Numbered from the stretch's first letter, positions 22,790-35,153 are shown. The stretch is 64,000 bases of DNA from Cylicocyclus nassatus (GCA_958299035.1 CATQJL010000223.1:13378293-13442292), one strand, 5' to 3'. Translations and numbers: made by a program. The notes: generated by a model not told the origin, from the sequence alone.

Positions 22790-24842
22790 TTCTGAATGAA
22801 GGTAAATTAGTTAAAACCCTATTTGTACACTTGTATTCTAGATATACTTGAGCGTGACTTCAGTACATGTGTCCTCTTCAATATCATGAAAATTGGGCCC
22901 ACCCTCTCAAACAACTACAAAGCTTGTCCTCACATTTCATCTGTTCCTTTTTGCTAGTAAAAATTGATCCTAACCCACAAAGCTCATAGCCACTGCCACG
23001 GTGAGAGCGTATTAATGAGCGTAGTGGTTTGGATCTCGACATCTACACTTTGCAAAGACTGCTAGAAACGACGAAGATTGAGATTGATTTTGCTTTGAAA
23101 ATTTATGAAACGACAAGGAGGTAACTTAGCTTTCACTTTTACTGCAGTGCTAGCTCTTAAGTCTGTAAGGCTCATTTTCGAAGTTTCACAAAGCGCTGCA
23201 TTTACCCATCAAATCCTAACATCCAGTCAATCGTAAGATCTTGCTGGCGAGCTACTTAAAATATGGCTCTATAGTTTGCCTACGAATAGTGTATGCTTCT
23301 GATGTTAAAGCAAATCCTCTGCTGGAGGAAGAGTAAATATACTAACATGGGAAGCATATTTAGTCGAGTGGCCTTTCTAGGTGGGATATATATACAGGAG
23401 CGCCACAATTATCTGCGCGTGTATCATTAAGCGCCTTACAAACATAAGATCGGCTCAGCCAGCGGTCAAGCTTGATACTGTTTTCTTGGTTCTACAACAT
23501 TTTATCCTAGTCGAAAGAGGTAAAATCCTGTTTTGCTACTCTGACTTTGTCGGGTGCTGCACGCGGGTAGAGGTCCACAAACTTGCTCAATCCAGTATGT
23601 ATCTTTTTAGTGATCGCTTCTCCAAGGTGAAGATTTCGCCATAAAATAGATCTAACCTTTGACTTTAAGATTACTGAGATTTAAAATCTTTAGGAGCATT
23701 CAAAACAAAAATTTCGAGTATTTAATAATTTGCGTCGGCTTGCGTTTTCTCTGTAACGAACATTGCTTTTTGCAATTCTTACTTCTTTAAATAAGGAGCG
23801 ATTTGAGATCTTGATATTGCTTTTTGCAGAGTATGCTTACGGCTTTCTGTGACATCAAATCCAGACCAAATTTCGCATTGCCATTGTTGTGGCATTACTT
23901 TGAATATTTTGGCGCAAATAATTTTGGCGCACCCTGTAGCATATCGGAGGGCATAAAACGCTGGTTATGAATCTGCGTCCGTATCAGCAGAACTTTGATA
24001 GACGAGAAGTTATGAGCGTTTATTGGAGCAAAAAATTGATAATGCAAGCAAGGTAACAATATGGATTGATCATAGATATTTCTGGAAATGGGCTTGCTAA
24101 TCTAACAAAGTTTTAGCTTTCATATAAGTATATAGTGTTTCAGGCAAGTAGTCAATGTAAATGTGTGTTTGGCACGATTAGATTGTTGCGTGTACTTTGT
24201 ATTCATGGCTGACAGTCTGAAGCAGGCGAGCTTTAGCAACAATTTGCGCTTTATAAGGCAAAAAAAGGCAAAACAAAAAAAATTTTGATCAAAGACATAT
24301 TTGCGAAAGACTAGCGGATTAAATTGGTAGATGTATTTGAGAAGCAATGCTTTTGCTTGCAACTCAACAAGCTTTTGCAAAATCTATTTTTCAAATTTAT
24401 AAGTGATGCAAAATATTCTCCATTCTTTGCAAAATCCAAGTTTTCGCGCAGTAATATAATGCAACGAAAACTATTTTTGCATGCAATTTTCTACGTAGGT
24501 TAGAACTTGATCTTTACTCTCTCCAGTTGAATGACAAAAGGGCATCGACTTTGCTCCATTTTTATTGAAACATGTGATCGAGGGCAAGAGCTATGGATGA
24601 AATTGATGTTAGTACCAAATTTAGCACACGAATTTAATTTTTACTGTACAACTAGTAAGCGTGTCCGCAGAAATGTGCCAAGCGATAATCAAAAGCGGAA
24701 GTGCCCAATAAGCAAGAGCATCTGTTGCGAACTTTTTGATGAGAAATGGAGTGTATCGAAATTTCAGCACATCGCTAGGGACCGAAATTTGATGTTGATT
24801 ACAACATGATAGATTGTTTCTCTTTTTCAATTTTTCTACCAG
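22790..24842. other. No gene resolved; upstream of paralogue C and of the transporter exons
   Basis: A plus-strand open stretch after a TTTCTAG acceptor-like site (23381-23644) contains short hydrophobic runs and could hold earlier transporter exons, but phases were not provable. No N-terminal transporter signature was found. Confidence 0.3.
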
Positions 24843-27308
24843 ATACCCAATATCCACATATCTCAAGCAGGATGGATTGCTGTGCTACTTGTTCCACTCA
24901 TGGCATTGTGCACCATTCGTGAGCTGAAGGTAAGATGGAATTAAGTGAGCTATATTTCATTTACAAACTCTTGGAATGTGAAATGAAAGTTCAGATGACG
25001 TAGAGTGAAAGAGGCTCACAAAAACGTTTTCGTTTATCACAGCAAGCCAGCAACGAAATATTACTTTATGTGACACTAGCTGGCTTACCCGGCTTCGCCG
25101 TATGTTCCGAATAGAAAATTCCATTTCTGAACCGATCCGGACCAAACTTGGCACACATACACTTCGGGCCCCGGCGGGTGTCATAGGCTACTGATTACCC
25201 CCTATCGATCGATGACAAAAAGTAGCCTATGACACCCGCCGGGGCCCGAAGTGTATGCGTGCTAAGTTTGGTCCCGATCGGTTCAGAAATAAAAATTTCT
25301 ATTTGGAACATACGTACATACAGACATACATACAGACATACATACAGACATACATACAAACAGACATTCAGCTTTATATATAAGATTATAGCTGATCAAA
25401 TTCACCAGGAAACTGCTGAAGACATGCTTCGCCCAAGGTAATGAGAAGTAATTTAAATGAATAAATTTTGAGCTTTCTTTTCCTTATTCGTTAAGCTGCT
25501 CTGAACATGTATACAGAAATATATACAGTAAATTTTGGCCCGCATTAGGCGGAAATTGGATTGGCGGGCGTCCGCCTCGCAACAGCTCGCGCCGTTTCGC
25601 AGCTACAGTACATCATATCGTGCTGAGAACCGAGGTCTGCGTCTCTCCCTTCTCCTCAGTCCCTGCTTGGCAAAATGCCAGCGCTATGCGCTCGCGAGAC
25701 TTCCGGCGGTGCGTACGCGCCCCTCCTTATGGGATGTTCCGCCTAATCCGGGGTGAAACCGACTGTACGGTCTTGATAGGCAATTATACGTACCTGAGAG
25801 GGGTTGCGCAAAGGAATTGTTTATTTAGCTTATGCCAGCATTTCTATCATTTTGCGGCTTCAGAAATTTTTCAGATTATCGATCTCGAAGTCGTAGTTAT
25901 CGAAGTGTTTAAGCTAAGGTTATATCTTACTGCAGACTTACAAGGGAAGTATACCAATATTAGTCGGCGATTGAAGATGTGATGTATATCATCAAATGCA
26001 TCTTTGAACGCTGATTCCAAATCTGCTTTTCTTTTTTGTGGATTAGGTTTCCGAAAGAAGTTATGAGCGTTTGAATGTCTAAATTTGCCAAGCATTTAGT
26101 GGCTTAAAATCAACGAAAAGCTCTGAAACAATACCTATACCGATTTCCACCGACTTTGCCCCTTTCTTACAAACAATATACTCGATACAAAACTGATTTT
26201 TCTTTTTCCGGTGTTTTGTACAGCTTTTCCCCAATTTTGGGCCACCAAAACCTTGGCAAAGCATACAAACGCTCATAACTTCTTTCAAAAACTTCCCCAA
26301 AAGAGGAGAAGAGATTCAAAATATTTAACGTTTAAAGGTCTCTACTGATATACATCTCATATAGCCGACTAATGTTGGTACCCTTCCCTTGTTGAGCAAT
26401 GTGAATAGAAAGTCAATTCGACGTGAATCTGAAACTTTAAGCACTTTGAAGAATTCATGCGAGGCGCATTGTTCAGTGCTACCGTAATCTGTGCGTAACA
26501 AATAAGCATTGCTTCCTTCGTTTCAAGGGGAACGTGGTTAATTTGAGAAAAGTAGCTTAGGCTTTGCTACATTTTTATTAGTACTTGACGCAGAAAGGCT
26601 CATTTGCCAAAGCTTTTTTGCTTTGACTATACATTAGCAATAAACTAATACTCTTGCTCTCGCTTTCACAAAGTTTGTACTCAGTGAACTCGAAAAATCT
26701 ATCCAACGTAAAAACTACTAAACGCGCAATCTTAAGCTGTATTACGCATGCAGTACAATTAGTCTTGTTCTCTAGGCCTTGGCTCCACTAGCGGCGATAG
26801 GCAATGTAATTTACCTAACTGCTGTGTTCATCGTCCTCCAACAGTTATTCCAAATCGAATGCCCAAGCTGGTCTCTACTAGCAGTTGCTAATTGGTCTAT
26901 ACTTCAACTGATTTTCGGCACTGTCATGTTCGCATTTGAAGGAGTACAGTGGTAAACTCTTGATAAGACTTATTTTTTATCTGCTATTCAAAAAAAACCG
27001 TTCAAGTTCTTCCTATATAAAACCAAATGGATGAGCCGCTTTATATTACTAATAATGGCTTTTAGACACTTCATGTTTCCTCGTATTGATACTGTACTTG
27101 ACAGCAAGGTGAGCTTATTCAGTTGTGGCCTCGGAAAAAGTAACTAAATTGTAATTTTCTGGATAGGTTTAGCAAGGACGCGCTAACGCTGAATTTGCCA
27201 CAAGCAAATTGAGTTAGTAAGGCTTCTAAATGTCACTTCCAGTCCTCAGCCGTCAAAGCTGCTATACCCACCACAAGCAAATGTCCATCATCAACTCCTG
27301 TACTTTGA
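24843..27308 (+). CDS. Amino-acid transporter exons (SLC36/AAAP type), partial
   Basis: Exon 1 is 24843-24929, ending GCACCATTCGTGAGCTGAAG then GTAAGA. Exon 2 is 26776-26948, exon 3 is 27066-27108 and a possible exon 4 is 27243-27308. Phases agree throughout. The product reads a membrane span, then IRELK-ALAPLAAIGNV, a second span, and FGTVMFAFEGV followed by MFPRIDTV. These match the loop and helices of proton-coupled amino-acid transporters, whose hallmarks are IRxLKxLAP, FGTxxFAFEG and a following conserved proline block. Such proteins sit in the plasma or lysosomal membrane. Only about four spans of roughly eleven are covered. Exon 4 stops early, and neither N-terminal nor C-terminal exons were found, so the gene is partial, broken, or has more exons hidden in repeats. 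Intron 1 (1.85 kb) holds three repeat elements. Confidence 0.6.
25075..25385. repeat. Head-to-head tail repeat with a TACATACAGACA microsatellite
   Basis: Two arms of about 100 bp (TTCCGAATAGAAAATTCC ... GGGCCCCGGCGGGTGTCATAGGCTACT and complement) meet near 25200. The right arm runs into five or so CATACATACAGA units and ends TTTATATATAAG. Such ends are typical of certain LINE or SINE tails in invertebrates. The open frames that start MTPAGARSVC on both strands are mirror copies, not genes. Confidence 0.65.
25538..25754. mobile_element. GC-rich short inverted-repeat element
   Basis: The ends CCCGCATTAGGCGGAA and TTCCGCCTAATCCGGGG are inverted partners around about 180 bp that is much richer in G+C than the surrounding intron. 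It has no coding capacity. It lies in the large intron of the transporter gene. Confidence 0.6.
25934..26393. mobile_element. Foldback element
   Basis: Arms CAAGGGAAGTATACCAATAT...GTCGGCGA and complement (ending CCCTTCCCTTG) frame a palindrome that includes GAAAGAAGTTATGAGCGTTT and its complement. A related, more diverged half copy lies near 40440-40720. There is no transposase. Confidence 0.65.
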
Positions 27309-28064
27309 AGAAGTAATCTCTACAGTAGGCATTCCAATCAATTTTGAAAATGGTTTCAGATCAACCCCGGAGCAAGATGTGATTGCACTTTACGCCCCTG
27401 ATGTCACCAGTTTTTTCTTATCGTAACTTCAACCATATGATTGCTAAAAAAAACTAAAAGAATGATCTTACAACACGTTCTATCAAAGTCACCGTGTAAT
27501 TTGGAAGTGCATACCCGAAAGAGAATGACGGGTGGCAAGCGACAATTGACTTTTATCATCGTCCTTTCGATAGCACATCAATAGATAGAGAAATTTAAAG
27601 GGGGGGGGAGGGTGTTTTCAGAGGAGGGGCGTTCTCTTAGTCACTTTCTTCAAAGATATCTTTGCAATGTATTTTCTAGGAAGCCTAACGGAGCCACACC
27701 TTCGAAATTTCATATTTAATTCAGATTTCTAGAGAATCTTAATAATTATTTGAACTATTCACAAATAAAAGCAAGTTATTTGACTCATAACGAGTAATTT
27801 TCGAAAATTTTGCGGCCCATTCACACATGTGCATTGAGTGAAAACGTTCAATTTCGAGGCATGATGGTTAAGCTTTTTTCTAATTTTTGTTTCTACCAAG
27901 TAGAAAAGTTGACGTTTGTTGCTTGTATCATCTCTTATTCTCTGCAATTCTGTGTGCCTGCAACGAAACGTGAAGTGTAAAGCGCAAGGTATTGCAGCTT
28001 GCACTTTTTGCGCCTGTTCAATACTAAGTGTAGGTGGGTAAACTTTACAATTTCTCTATTTCAG
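27309..28064. other. No gene seen
   Basis: AT-rich sequence with a G-run near 27600 and no phase-consistent exon. Confidence 0.4.
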
Positions 28065-29660
28065 GTAGCGGTAGAACGTCGGGAAAAGCTCACTCAGACG
28101 ATTGCAAAAGACTTCCGGGGAAACAGCGACAATCTTTAGTACTTCCGGGGTATCTTCTTAACTAATGAAACTGGCGTGGGGCGGGGCGTGGGGTGGCCCG
28201 CTCGCCGTCACGTCACAAAAAGTCGAGACACCGACATCCGGGGCACGTGACCGGAGGTGCCAGAAATCTGCGATTTCACCGGGTATTTCTAGGCTACAGC
28301 ACCTTCAGGGCGATTGTAGTACGCAACCAATTCGTTACGCTGACACTCAGCTTATGCATTTTCGAAAATATGCTGCTCTCGTTTTCGACTTGCTCAGATC
28401 GTTTGTGACACGTTCTTTTCCGCATTTTCGTCTTGATCATTGGCTTTTTATGTTTATGTTGCCTTAAGCTCTTTCTTTTCGGATTTCGAGTTTCAGATTT
28501 TCGTGCGGATGCACTGTTAAACAATCACTTTTGGTGTTCGGCTGCTATCCATTGTAGAGGAACCTTCGAGTACATGTCTATTGGCTTCTGTTCTAGGATA
28601 GAAGAATTTCCGAATGTATGTCGCCTCGTAGAAGCGTTCTTCGTTCTTCGTTCCGTTCTTTCCACTAGCCAAAACCAACATTTGGGGCGTTGAGCTAATG
28701 GAAAGATCTTGATGATATTTTGATTGAGTAGGAGGTTTTAGAGAATTTCTTGATTTGTTCGATTATTAGGGTTAGCAGAAACGAAATGAGTTTTCGAGTT
28801 GAAAGAAGGTCTTGGATGTTCTTCCGCGGAGGAAGGGGGATGAATTTTGGAGCAAAGTGTATATTGGCTAATAGGGCTAAAAAAGCTCTATCAGCCAGTA
28901 TAGAGCTTGCCCCATAATTTTTCTTTTTAGGTTTTGCCGTCACCTGCATGAATTTGGCGTCCTCTGACGCCATGTCGGTGCAGCCGCAACAACTACGGTG
29001 TAGCTGCACGCCGCCAGTCAAAAATTACGAGAAAGAACATAGCCGCTTTTTACATTTTTTAAATGCTTTTGTGCTTGTTGTGCTATTTCGAGCGGCGGGT
29101 TTCCCTCAGAGAGGCTTGACCCCTGCTCTGTTTGTTTTCCAGGGCGGCCCACCAAATCGAGGCATCGAGGCTCAAGGCCGCCCCGAGGTCCGACAAAGTG
29201 TCCGAAGGAAAATTTTCGGACTTGTACTATTATTGATTTGTTCGCGGTTTCGAATATAAGCTTGGAAATTGTATTTTATAATTGCAAAATACCCACAAGT
29301 TCGAGGGCGGAAGGTAAATTAAAGGGTTTCTCATTTTTGTGTAAAAGCACGAGAGAAGTCAATTAATTCAACTTAACAGCCAGCTCCGCAGTATCTCATG
29401 CACTTCGTGCATGGAAAAGGCATCTGGAAGGGACGGAGGGGCGGAATTGTGAAAGGAAGTGGCCATCGACAGCTTCGTCTCGACACTTCATCGGATTTCG
29501 TAAGGCCGTTTTCGGATCGACAGAGCGTGTCGGTGCGAAGTCTGTACATGATTTCATTGACGGAGCCATCAAGCGCTGCAAGGACTCTTCTAAAGTGTCT
29601 ACGGGACTATCTGAATCTTCCTCCGTTCAAAAATTTCATTTCAATTACCCAGCTGTTTGA
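28065..29660 (+). CDS. Arg/Ser-rich protein of unknown function, partial model
   Basis: The two last exons are well supported: 29143-29313 (after TTTTCCAG, ending GCGGAAG then GTAAAT) and 29380-29660 (after TTAACAG). They join in phase over a 66-nt intron and give about 149 residues, starting with the basic run RPTKSRHRGSRPPRGPTK and ending in a Ser-rich tail before TGA. Two earlier candidate exons precede them: 28065 to about 28130 (after ATTTCAG) and a GC-rich stretch ending at 28282 with ARSPSRHKKSRHRHPG. Their linkage is not proven. The RS- and RG-like composition suggests an RNA- or nucleic-acid-binding protein, but there is no folded domain I recognise. A GC-rich inverted repeat, GGCGGCCC...GGCCGCC, sits at the start of the third exon. 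Confidence 0.5.
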
Positions 29661-30638
29661 GAAGACAGTTGAGCATAGTTATTATCTATTTTGTTGTTCT
29701 ATACTATAAATATAGTATAATTTCAGTAGTATTCTGTCTTTTCAACAAAAAAAAAACTATTTTTGAGCGGAAATTGAGTGTTTAGGGCTAATTTGAGTGG
29801 GATTTAGGGGGCATAATTATGGTTTAGAGCTAATTAGAGCCAGTTACATTATGTCAGGATAGGCTCTTGGGGAATTCCGGGTCACAAAGTTCGGTCTGAG
29901 AAGTTTTAGGTCTGCTAGGTAAAACAATTGAGGGCTGTTGGTACGTGGAAAAAAAACTTGCAATCCTCAAAATGGCAAGAGATTAGAAAGCGAAAGTCAA
30001 TTCATGTATTGATACAGAGTAAAATCTCCGGTGAAGCGCTTTTGAAGAGCGTTGATTCGGAATACAAGATGCCAAGTAAAAAATGTATTAGCACAATCTC
30101 TTTGAGTTTGTGCATGACCCTACACCTCCATAGTAGTAATTTTTGTAACAGACTGTACACCTCGGAAAACTATTCAAACTCTTTTATCGTAAAAAAAGTT
30201 CAACTGGATAGCTTTTCAGTTGTTTACGTGGATTGGCTACAGGCGTGAAAACAAGCAGGAGAATTTGATTGTCTACCAAGGCTTTCATTATTTTGTCACG
30301 TTCACTGTGCCTTTAACATGTCGGAATGCCAGACGACAACGGTTTTAATAGGAGGTAAGGCACTCCATATTTTCAAACACAGACAAATAGTCAACTTTAG
30401 GCAACTTCAGCGCAACTGGCTATCTCCACGTCTGTACGATCTAATCTCTAGAAGCTTAGCGCGTTTGAAGGTTTTTGAAAATTTAGAGGATAGGAATATG
30501 TGGTGCGATATACTATGATTGTTTGAGTTTTAGAACAAAGTTTTCGTGAAACCTCTGAGCGCAATTGAAATTTTCACTTAGCATGTGGTAAACAAGTTTG
30601 GCAATAATGTTAAACTGAGCCTTAGTGAAACCTACTGA
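29661..30638. other. Unassigned; possible short exons
   Basis: An ATG-led start at 30318 (MSECQTTTVLIGG) is followed by GTAAGG and a 46-nt stretch ending ACTTTAG, a plausible first intron. Continuation in phase stops after about 14 codons. No firm gene. Confidence 0.3.
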
Positions 30639-31001
30639 GTAACCGAGCAACGCAAGAAATTTCTTTCAATCACTAACCCAATACCCGAAAAACTTTCGCA
30701 CCTCTTGACACGACTTATAGAAACTTGGCGACAATTGACGACTGCTTTCACAGCGATGACATGTAGTTTGTTTTTTCCTTCTGCTATCCCACTGCAAATT
30801 GTACGCATTCAAATTCTGATAGAAACCGGCTTGAAAATAATCATCCAAACAACCAGGTTGTATTTAGAACATGCTCATGCTGGTTGTTTACGAAAAAATA
30901 ATCGATATCGCATTTTCACCAACATTCAACAATGTTTGAGTCCTTTTCTTGACCTCTTGGCCGTGCTCTTATATCAAAGATGGGGTCCGAACACTGAATA
31001 A
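30639..31001 (+). CDS. Probable coding exon, unknown protein
   Basis: An open frame of about 120 codons runs from just after a TGA (30636-30638) to TAA. Composition is protein-like: a run PIPEKLSHLLTRLIETWRQL, a hydrophobic middle with QIVRIQILIETGLKIIIQTT, a pair of cysteines, and a Trp-containing C-terminus. No start codon precedes the helical run, so an upstream exon is expected. The mostly helical pattern suggests a globular or membrane-associated helical protein. No family is recognised. Confidence 0.4.
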   Translation, partial: VTEQRKKFLSITNPIPEKLSHLLTRLIETWRQLTTAFTAMTCSLFFPSAIPLQIVRIQILIETGLKIIIQTTRLYLEHAHAGCLRKNNRYRIFTNIQQCLSPFLDLLAVLLYQRWGPNTE

Positions 31002-31625
31002 CTATCGATAGAATGAAAGAAAAAACCAATAGGTAGAGCAAGTTCAAATTCAAGCTGGGGTATATACATTCGCGCATTAGCCATACCAAATAATAGACCT
31101 CCTTAAATTTCTTGATTTAAAGCAAATCTGGGAACTTTATAGCGCTTATGAGAATATTCAAAATGAAAAAAGCTAAATAGGAATCCGCCGACCTGACGTG
31201 TACAGTTGCAGCGGTAGAATTTGTCCAAAACTGCTGGAGTCGGGATCCGCGGGATTGTCGGGACTCGTGGGATTCGCGGGAATCGCGACTTCACGGATTC
31301 GCGGGATTTGCGGGATAAGCGGAATTTAGCTATAACTTCTTTCAAAACAGCTTTATTTGTAATCTGCGTGAAGATTTGGCTTTAGCTTGATGAGACGAAT
31401 CTTCTGGTATACAATATGTCCGTAAATCATAGTGACACGGTAGACATAAAACGATACCTTGTTGTTTTCTATGTTAAGGCTTTTGTGAACATTTATCACA
31501 GCCTTAATCGCGAATTGCAGGTTCTGGTACAAAGTTCTCATTATCGAAAACTATCGCGAAAAATTAGGCGGTTTTTATTTACCCTTGCCACTGATATAAG
31601 CATTTATTATTCAACACTGTTAATA

Positions 31626-32559
31626 TTAGGTTGGCTCGAAAGTTCTGGGACTTTTCGAACTAGATCTGCTATTTCTTGAAACCTAACGCATATACATTAG
31701 GTAGAGGGACCATTCGATAGCGCAAGGCAAGCTCTACAAAATGGTACAAAAGTTCGCACCAGCTTCGACCCACCGTAAGTTTGCACCCGAAATCTGAGTC
31801 GTAGCGAAATTCAAAAAATCGCGAAATATTCATATATTTGTTCAAACAAATCCTACGAATCTCTAATTTACTCACAAAAATTGCACACCACATACTTATA
31901 TGCACGTTCCTGTAATTTCTCCTTATCTGGAAATCGAGAAAACGAAAATTTTCATGCTTATATAAAAACGGAGCTGTGGTGATGTTTCCACTTATGTAAT
32001 TGATTAGTACAAGCCCTTAAAAGTATAATCGTGAATTTTCAGCGACCCTAGTTCCCGAAAATTACCAAATTCAGCTCTCCTCACTCGGGCGTTCCATGCT
32101 AAAATCAATATTTTTCGACAACTAGGGCTTGTAGAAAGCTGAAAATTTACGGTCATGCTTCCAAGGGCTTGTACTATTCAATTACATGGATGGACACATC
32201 ACAGCTTCGTTTTTATATAAGCATGAAAATTTTTGTTTTCTCTATTTCCAGATGAGGAAAAATTACGGAACGTGCATATAAGTGTCTGATGTGGTGTGCA
32301 ATTTTTGTGAGCAAGTTGGAGATCAGTAGGATTTGTTCGAACAAAAATATGAATTTTTCGCGATTTTTTGAATTTCAGTACGACTCAGAATCCGAGTGCA
32401 AACTTACGGTGGGTCGAAGCTGGTGCGAACTTTTGCATACCACCTTGTAGGGCTTGCCTTGCTTTATCGAATGGTACCTCTATCTAATGTATATGGGTTA
32501 GGTCTCGAGAAATAGCAGATCTAGTTCGAAAATGTCCCAGAAATTTCGAGCCAACCTAA
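31626..32559. mobile_element. Foldback mariner-type MITE
   Basis: The ends TTAGGTTGGCTCGAAAGTTC and complement are flanked by TA on both sides. The whole 934 bp is one palindrome with arms of about 440 bp. The arms carry the GATAGCGCAAGGCAAGCTC motif found in the elements at 74-1019 and 4333-6262, although the terminal sequences differ. This suggests that a common foldback core has been combined with different mariner ends. Confidence 0.85.
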
Positions 32560-32660
32560 TATCACATTTTTGATAATTTTTGGCATATGGTAAGAAAAGT
32601 ATTGTAGGAAACGCTGTGTGAATTTCTATCACTCTTTCTCTCATTATAAGTGATCTACAG

Positions 32661-32803
32661 GATTTCCTAGTTCTATTGTACGCTCATTGGTAGATCCCTC
32701 GCTGCAGCAATCGATCGATTTCTCATCGGCATATGCCCACTGCTGCCAATTCTTACCTAGAATAGCATTTTTGCTTCAACTCGCTTCACGAAGCATGGGC
32801 TGA
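32661..32803 (+). CDS. Possible last exon, unknown protein
   Basis: After GATCTACAG a frame of 46 codons runs to TGA, containing VRSLVDPSLQQSIDFSSAYA and two adjacent cysteines. Another frame of the same stretch is also open, so the choice is uncertain. No family is recognised. Confidence 0.3.
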
Positions 32804-33559
32804 AATTCCGCACCTACATGGAAGATGAACGTGGGAATCGACCGCATGAATTTAAAGGCAGTGGATCGGCAAAACTCAACAGCTCAGGATTTCAACGCGA
32901 TAGGTTCCCGCCCAAGTATGGAAACAGTGCAATCCTGGTTGCACAGCATGCTTTCCCTGCCGAGAAAGTGGCGCTCAAACTTACACGCGCAGGCCAATCC
33001 TACACGCTCCCGGACGAGTTGACAATTTCCCACCATTGGAGGCTGCCCACCGCAATGCTATAAACATTGGGTCCCGCAACGATCCAGCACCATCAGCCTT
33101 GCGCCACTCGTCCAATTCCGAAGGGAAGGGCATTGAAAAACGCTCGTTTTCGCCGTTTTCAAGCTCGCAGAAGTGGATTTTTGGGGATCAGCGTATTGAA
33201 TAACCCCAGGTAAGTGAAAATTTGACCAGGTTGAAATTTGCCGAGCCACTGCCTTTAAGCCATTCTTATCTGTCGTTGTCATTGATATCATCATTTTGTC
33301 ATTTATCACTGATGATCACAATTGGATCTTTTCTGACATACAGTAAGAAATGTACTTTAAAAGATGCTGTGCGATATAAATTGTGAATGAACCGAGTCGC
33401 CTGTCAAGAGTTTCAACGATGAGCTGAGCACTTCTGTTTTCTGCGTATGGACATACAGATCCAGATCCACGAAGGCGATCGGTTTAAGGTGCAAAACGGC
33501 ACGAATGGCGTGCTCGAGCATCTTTTCGCCAGAGTTCACACGCCCGCGAACGAAAAAAC

Positions 33560-34150
33560 GGAAACAGCCCTACCGGATCATGTTTACTGGAATCTTCCTT
33601 GTGTGTTCTTCGCTTCGCGGTAAACGGCTTCGGTGAAATAGCTTTGTCTTTTAGGATCCCCTTTTGAAATGGAATGGTCAGGAATGATGCAATAGCTGCA
33701 TCGTTGTTGTACAGTCCTTGTAGCAGTCGGCTAGTGTCCCCACGTAAGCTGGGTTTACTCCTTGATCGTCTAACGCTGACAGAATGGCGTTGGTTTCGGT
33801 GCTGTCAAAAGCTTTCTCATAGTTGACGAAGGTTAGGACGAGAGGCAATCGGTATTCCCGGCAGACTTCTTAACCCCCGAAACCGTCTGGATGTGGTCTC
33901 CATGCAACTGAATCCCTCGCGGAATCCAGTCCAGCTTTCTTAAGGTTGAGCTTCATCCAGTGTCCTAGATATGCGATCGAGGATAATCTTCGTGAAAAGT
34001 TTGTAGAGCACACTCAGCAGGCATATTGGAGTTGTTCCGAAGATCCTACCGTGCGCCCTTCTTAAAGAGAAGGAGGGTTCTTGACGTTCTCTGCTGGTCG
34101 GGAATCTTCTCTTTTTGAAGGTAAGACCCAGAGTTGAGCTTGAGTTCAGG
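33560..34150 (-). pseudogene. Decayed LINE reverse-transcriptase relic
   Basis: Minus-strand frames carry LLSVLYKLFTKIILDRI (finger region, near 34000), then GFREGFSCM, then LVLTFVNYEKAFDST (the motif A region with the first catalytic Asp position changed to Asn) and ISPKPFTA (the motif B region, normally QGDxISPKLFxA). Several frameshifts and stops separate them. It belongs to a LINE lineage different from the RTE copy at the right edge, judging by these blocks. It is not active. Confidence 0.6.
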
Positions 34151-34735
34151 CGCGCCCGACCTGAGGGGTCATATTGGGGGGTAAGATGAGGGGAGGGGTC
34201 GTACCTTGTTTGCTTGTTCACAAAATGGAGGGGATGCTACGATTGAGTGAGGTGAAGAAGAAGAGCCCTAGATCAGTGAATATCATCCCAACGGAGAGGA
34301 AATGACTGTCGTTAATCGCATATTGGTTAACTCTACTAACGAATTCTCTGCCCACGGTAAGGTCACCAAAGAGGCTTGCTATGTAAAGTGGGTAAGATTT
34401 CTTGATCAGCGTGCCAAATTACCTATACGAGCTCTACAAACCGCCACCTACAACATTTTCTAGTGTTTCCTAACGTCTAGGAAGTGTGATTTTCAAACAT
34501 GATTGACTTGATCAAAAAAGTGGAACAAGTTGGCTCTTTTGTGCTCAAAGTAATACTCTCTATCACTCTATAATAGATATTAGACTTCAAATCGCTTACA
34601 AATAGTGGAGTGCTGTCAAAATGTAGTTACCGCGTTTTTTTACCTCGGGTGCTTCAACTTCAGGCGCAACCACTTAAAAGGTCAGGCCGCCTGAAATTTT
34701 GAGGGATTGTGCCTGACCCCCGCCCTTAACTTGCC
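34120..34735. mobile_element. GTTGAGC-family inverted-repeat element, copy 1
   Basis: The left end GAGTTGAGCTTGAGTTCAGG and right end GTGCCTGACCCCCGCCCTTAAC are inverted partners. The interior is shared with copies at 35154-35627 and 40735-41150 (for example TCACAAAATGGAGG and CTAACGTCTAGGAAG). No protein. Confidence 0.5.
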
Positions 34736-35153
34736 TTCAAAATCCAGAAATTGCCCCTTTTTTGGTATAATTATTGAGCTCATAGTTTCATCTTGCTATA
34801 TTGGAATTGGAGCCGAACGCCCCACCCCTAGAAAAATTATGGCCTTTACAATAGGCCCATTCAAATCGAAATCAGCCGTCAAATTACGTGTGATTGTAAT
34901 GTGCAGCTTCAGAAAATTGAGGATACAGTTTCAAAAATTTGAAAACTCTCTATGGAAGGATGCTGTCCCACAAAATGTCACGATCAGAGGTTCTGAAGGT
35001 CAAGAGGAGGAAGAAGGGGTCGTTTGAGGGCTTTGGGAGGGGGGAAGGGTCGTTTTCGAGAGAATTGTGCCTATCCCTTGCTCAACTCTGCCTACTACCC
35101 TCTACAAAACGTGAATCTGTTTGTCTCAAATTTCGAATGCATTGGCTTATAAA

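Noticed and set aside
25229..25441. Frame beginning MTPAGARSVC, also found inverted at 24957-25184
   Set aside because: Both derive from the arms of an inverted repeat and run into a microsatellite.
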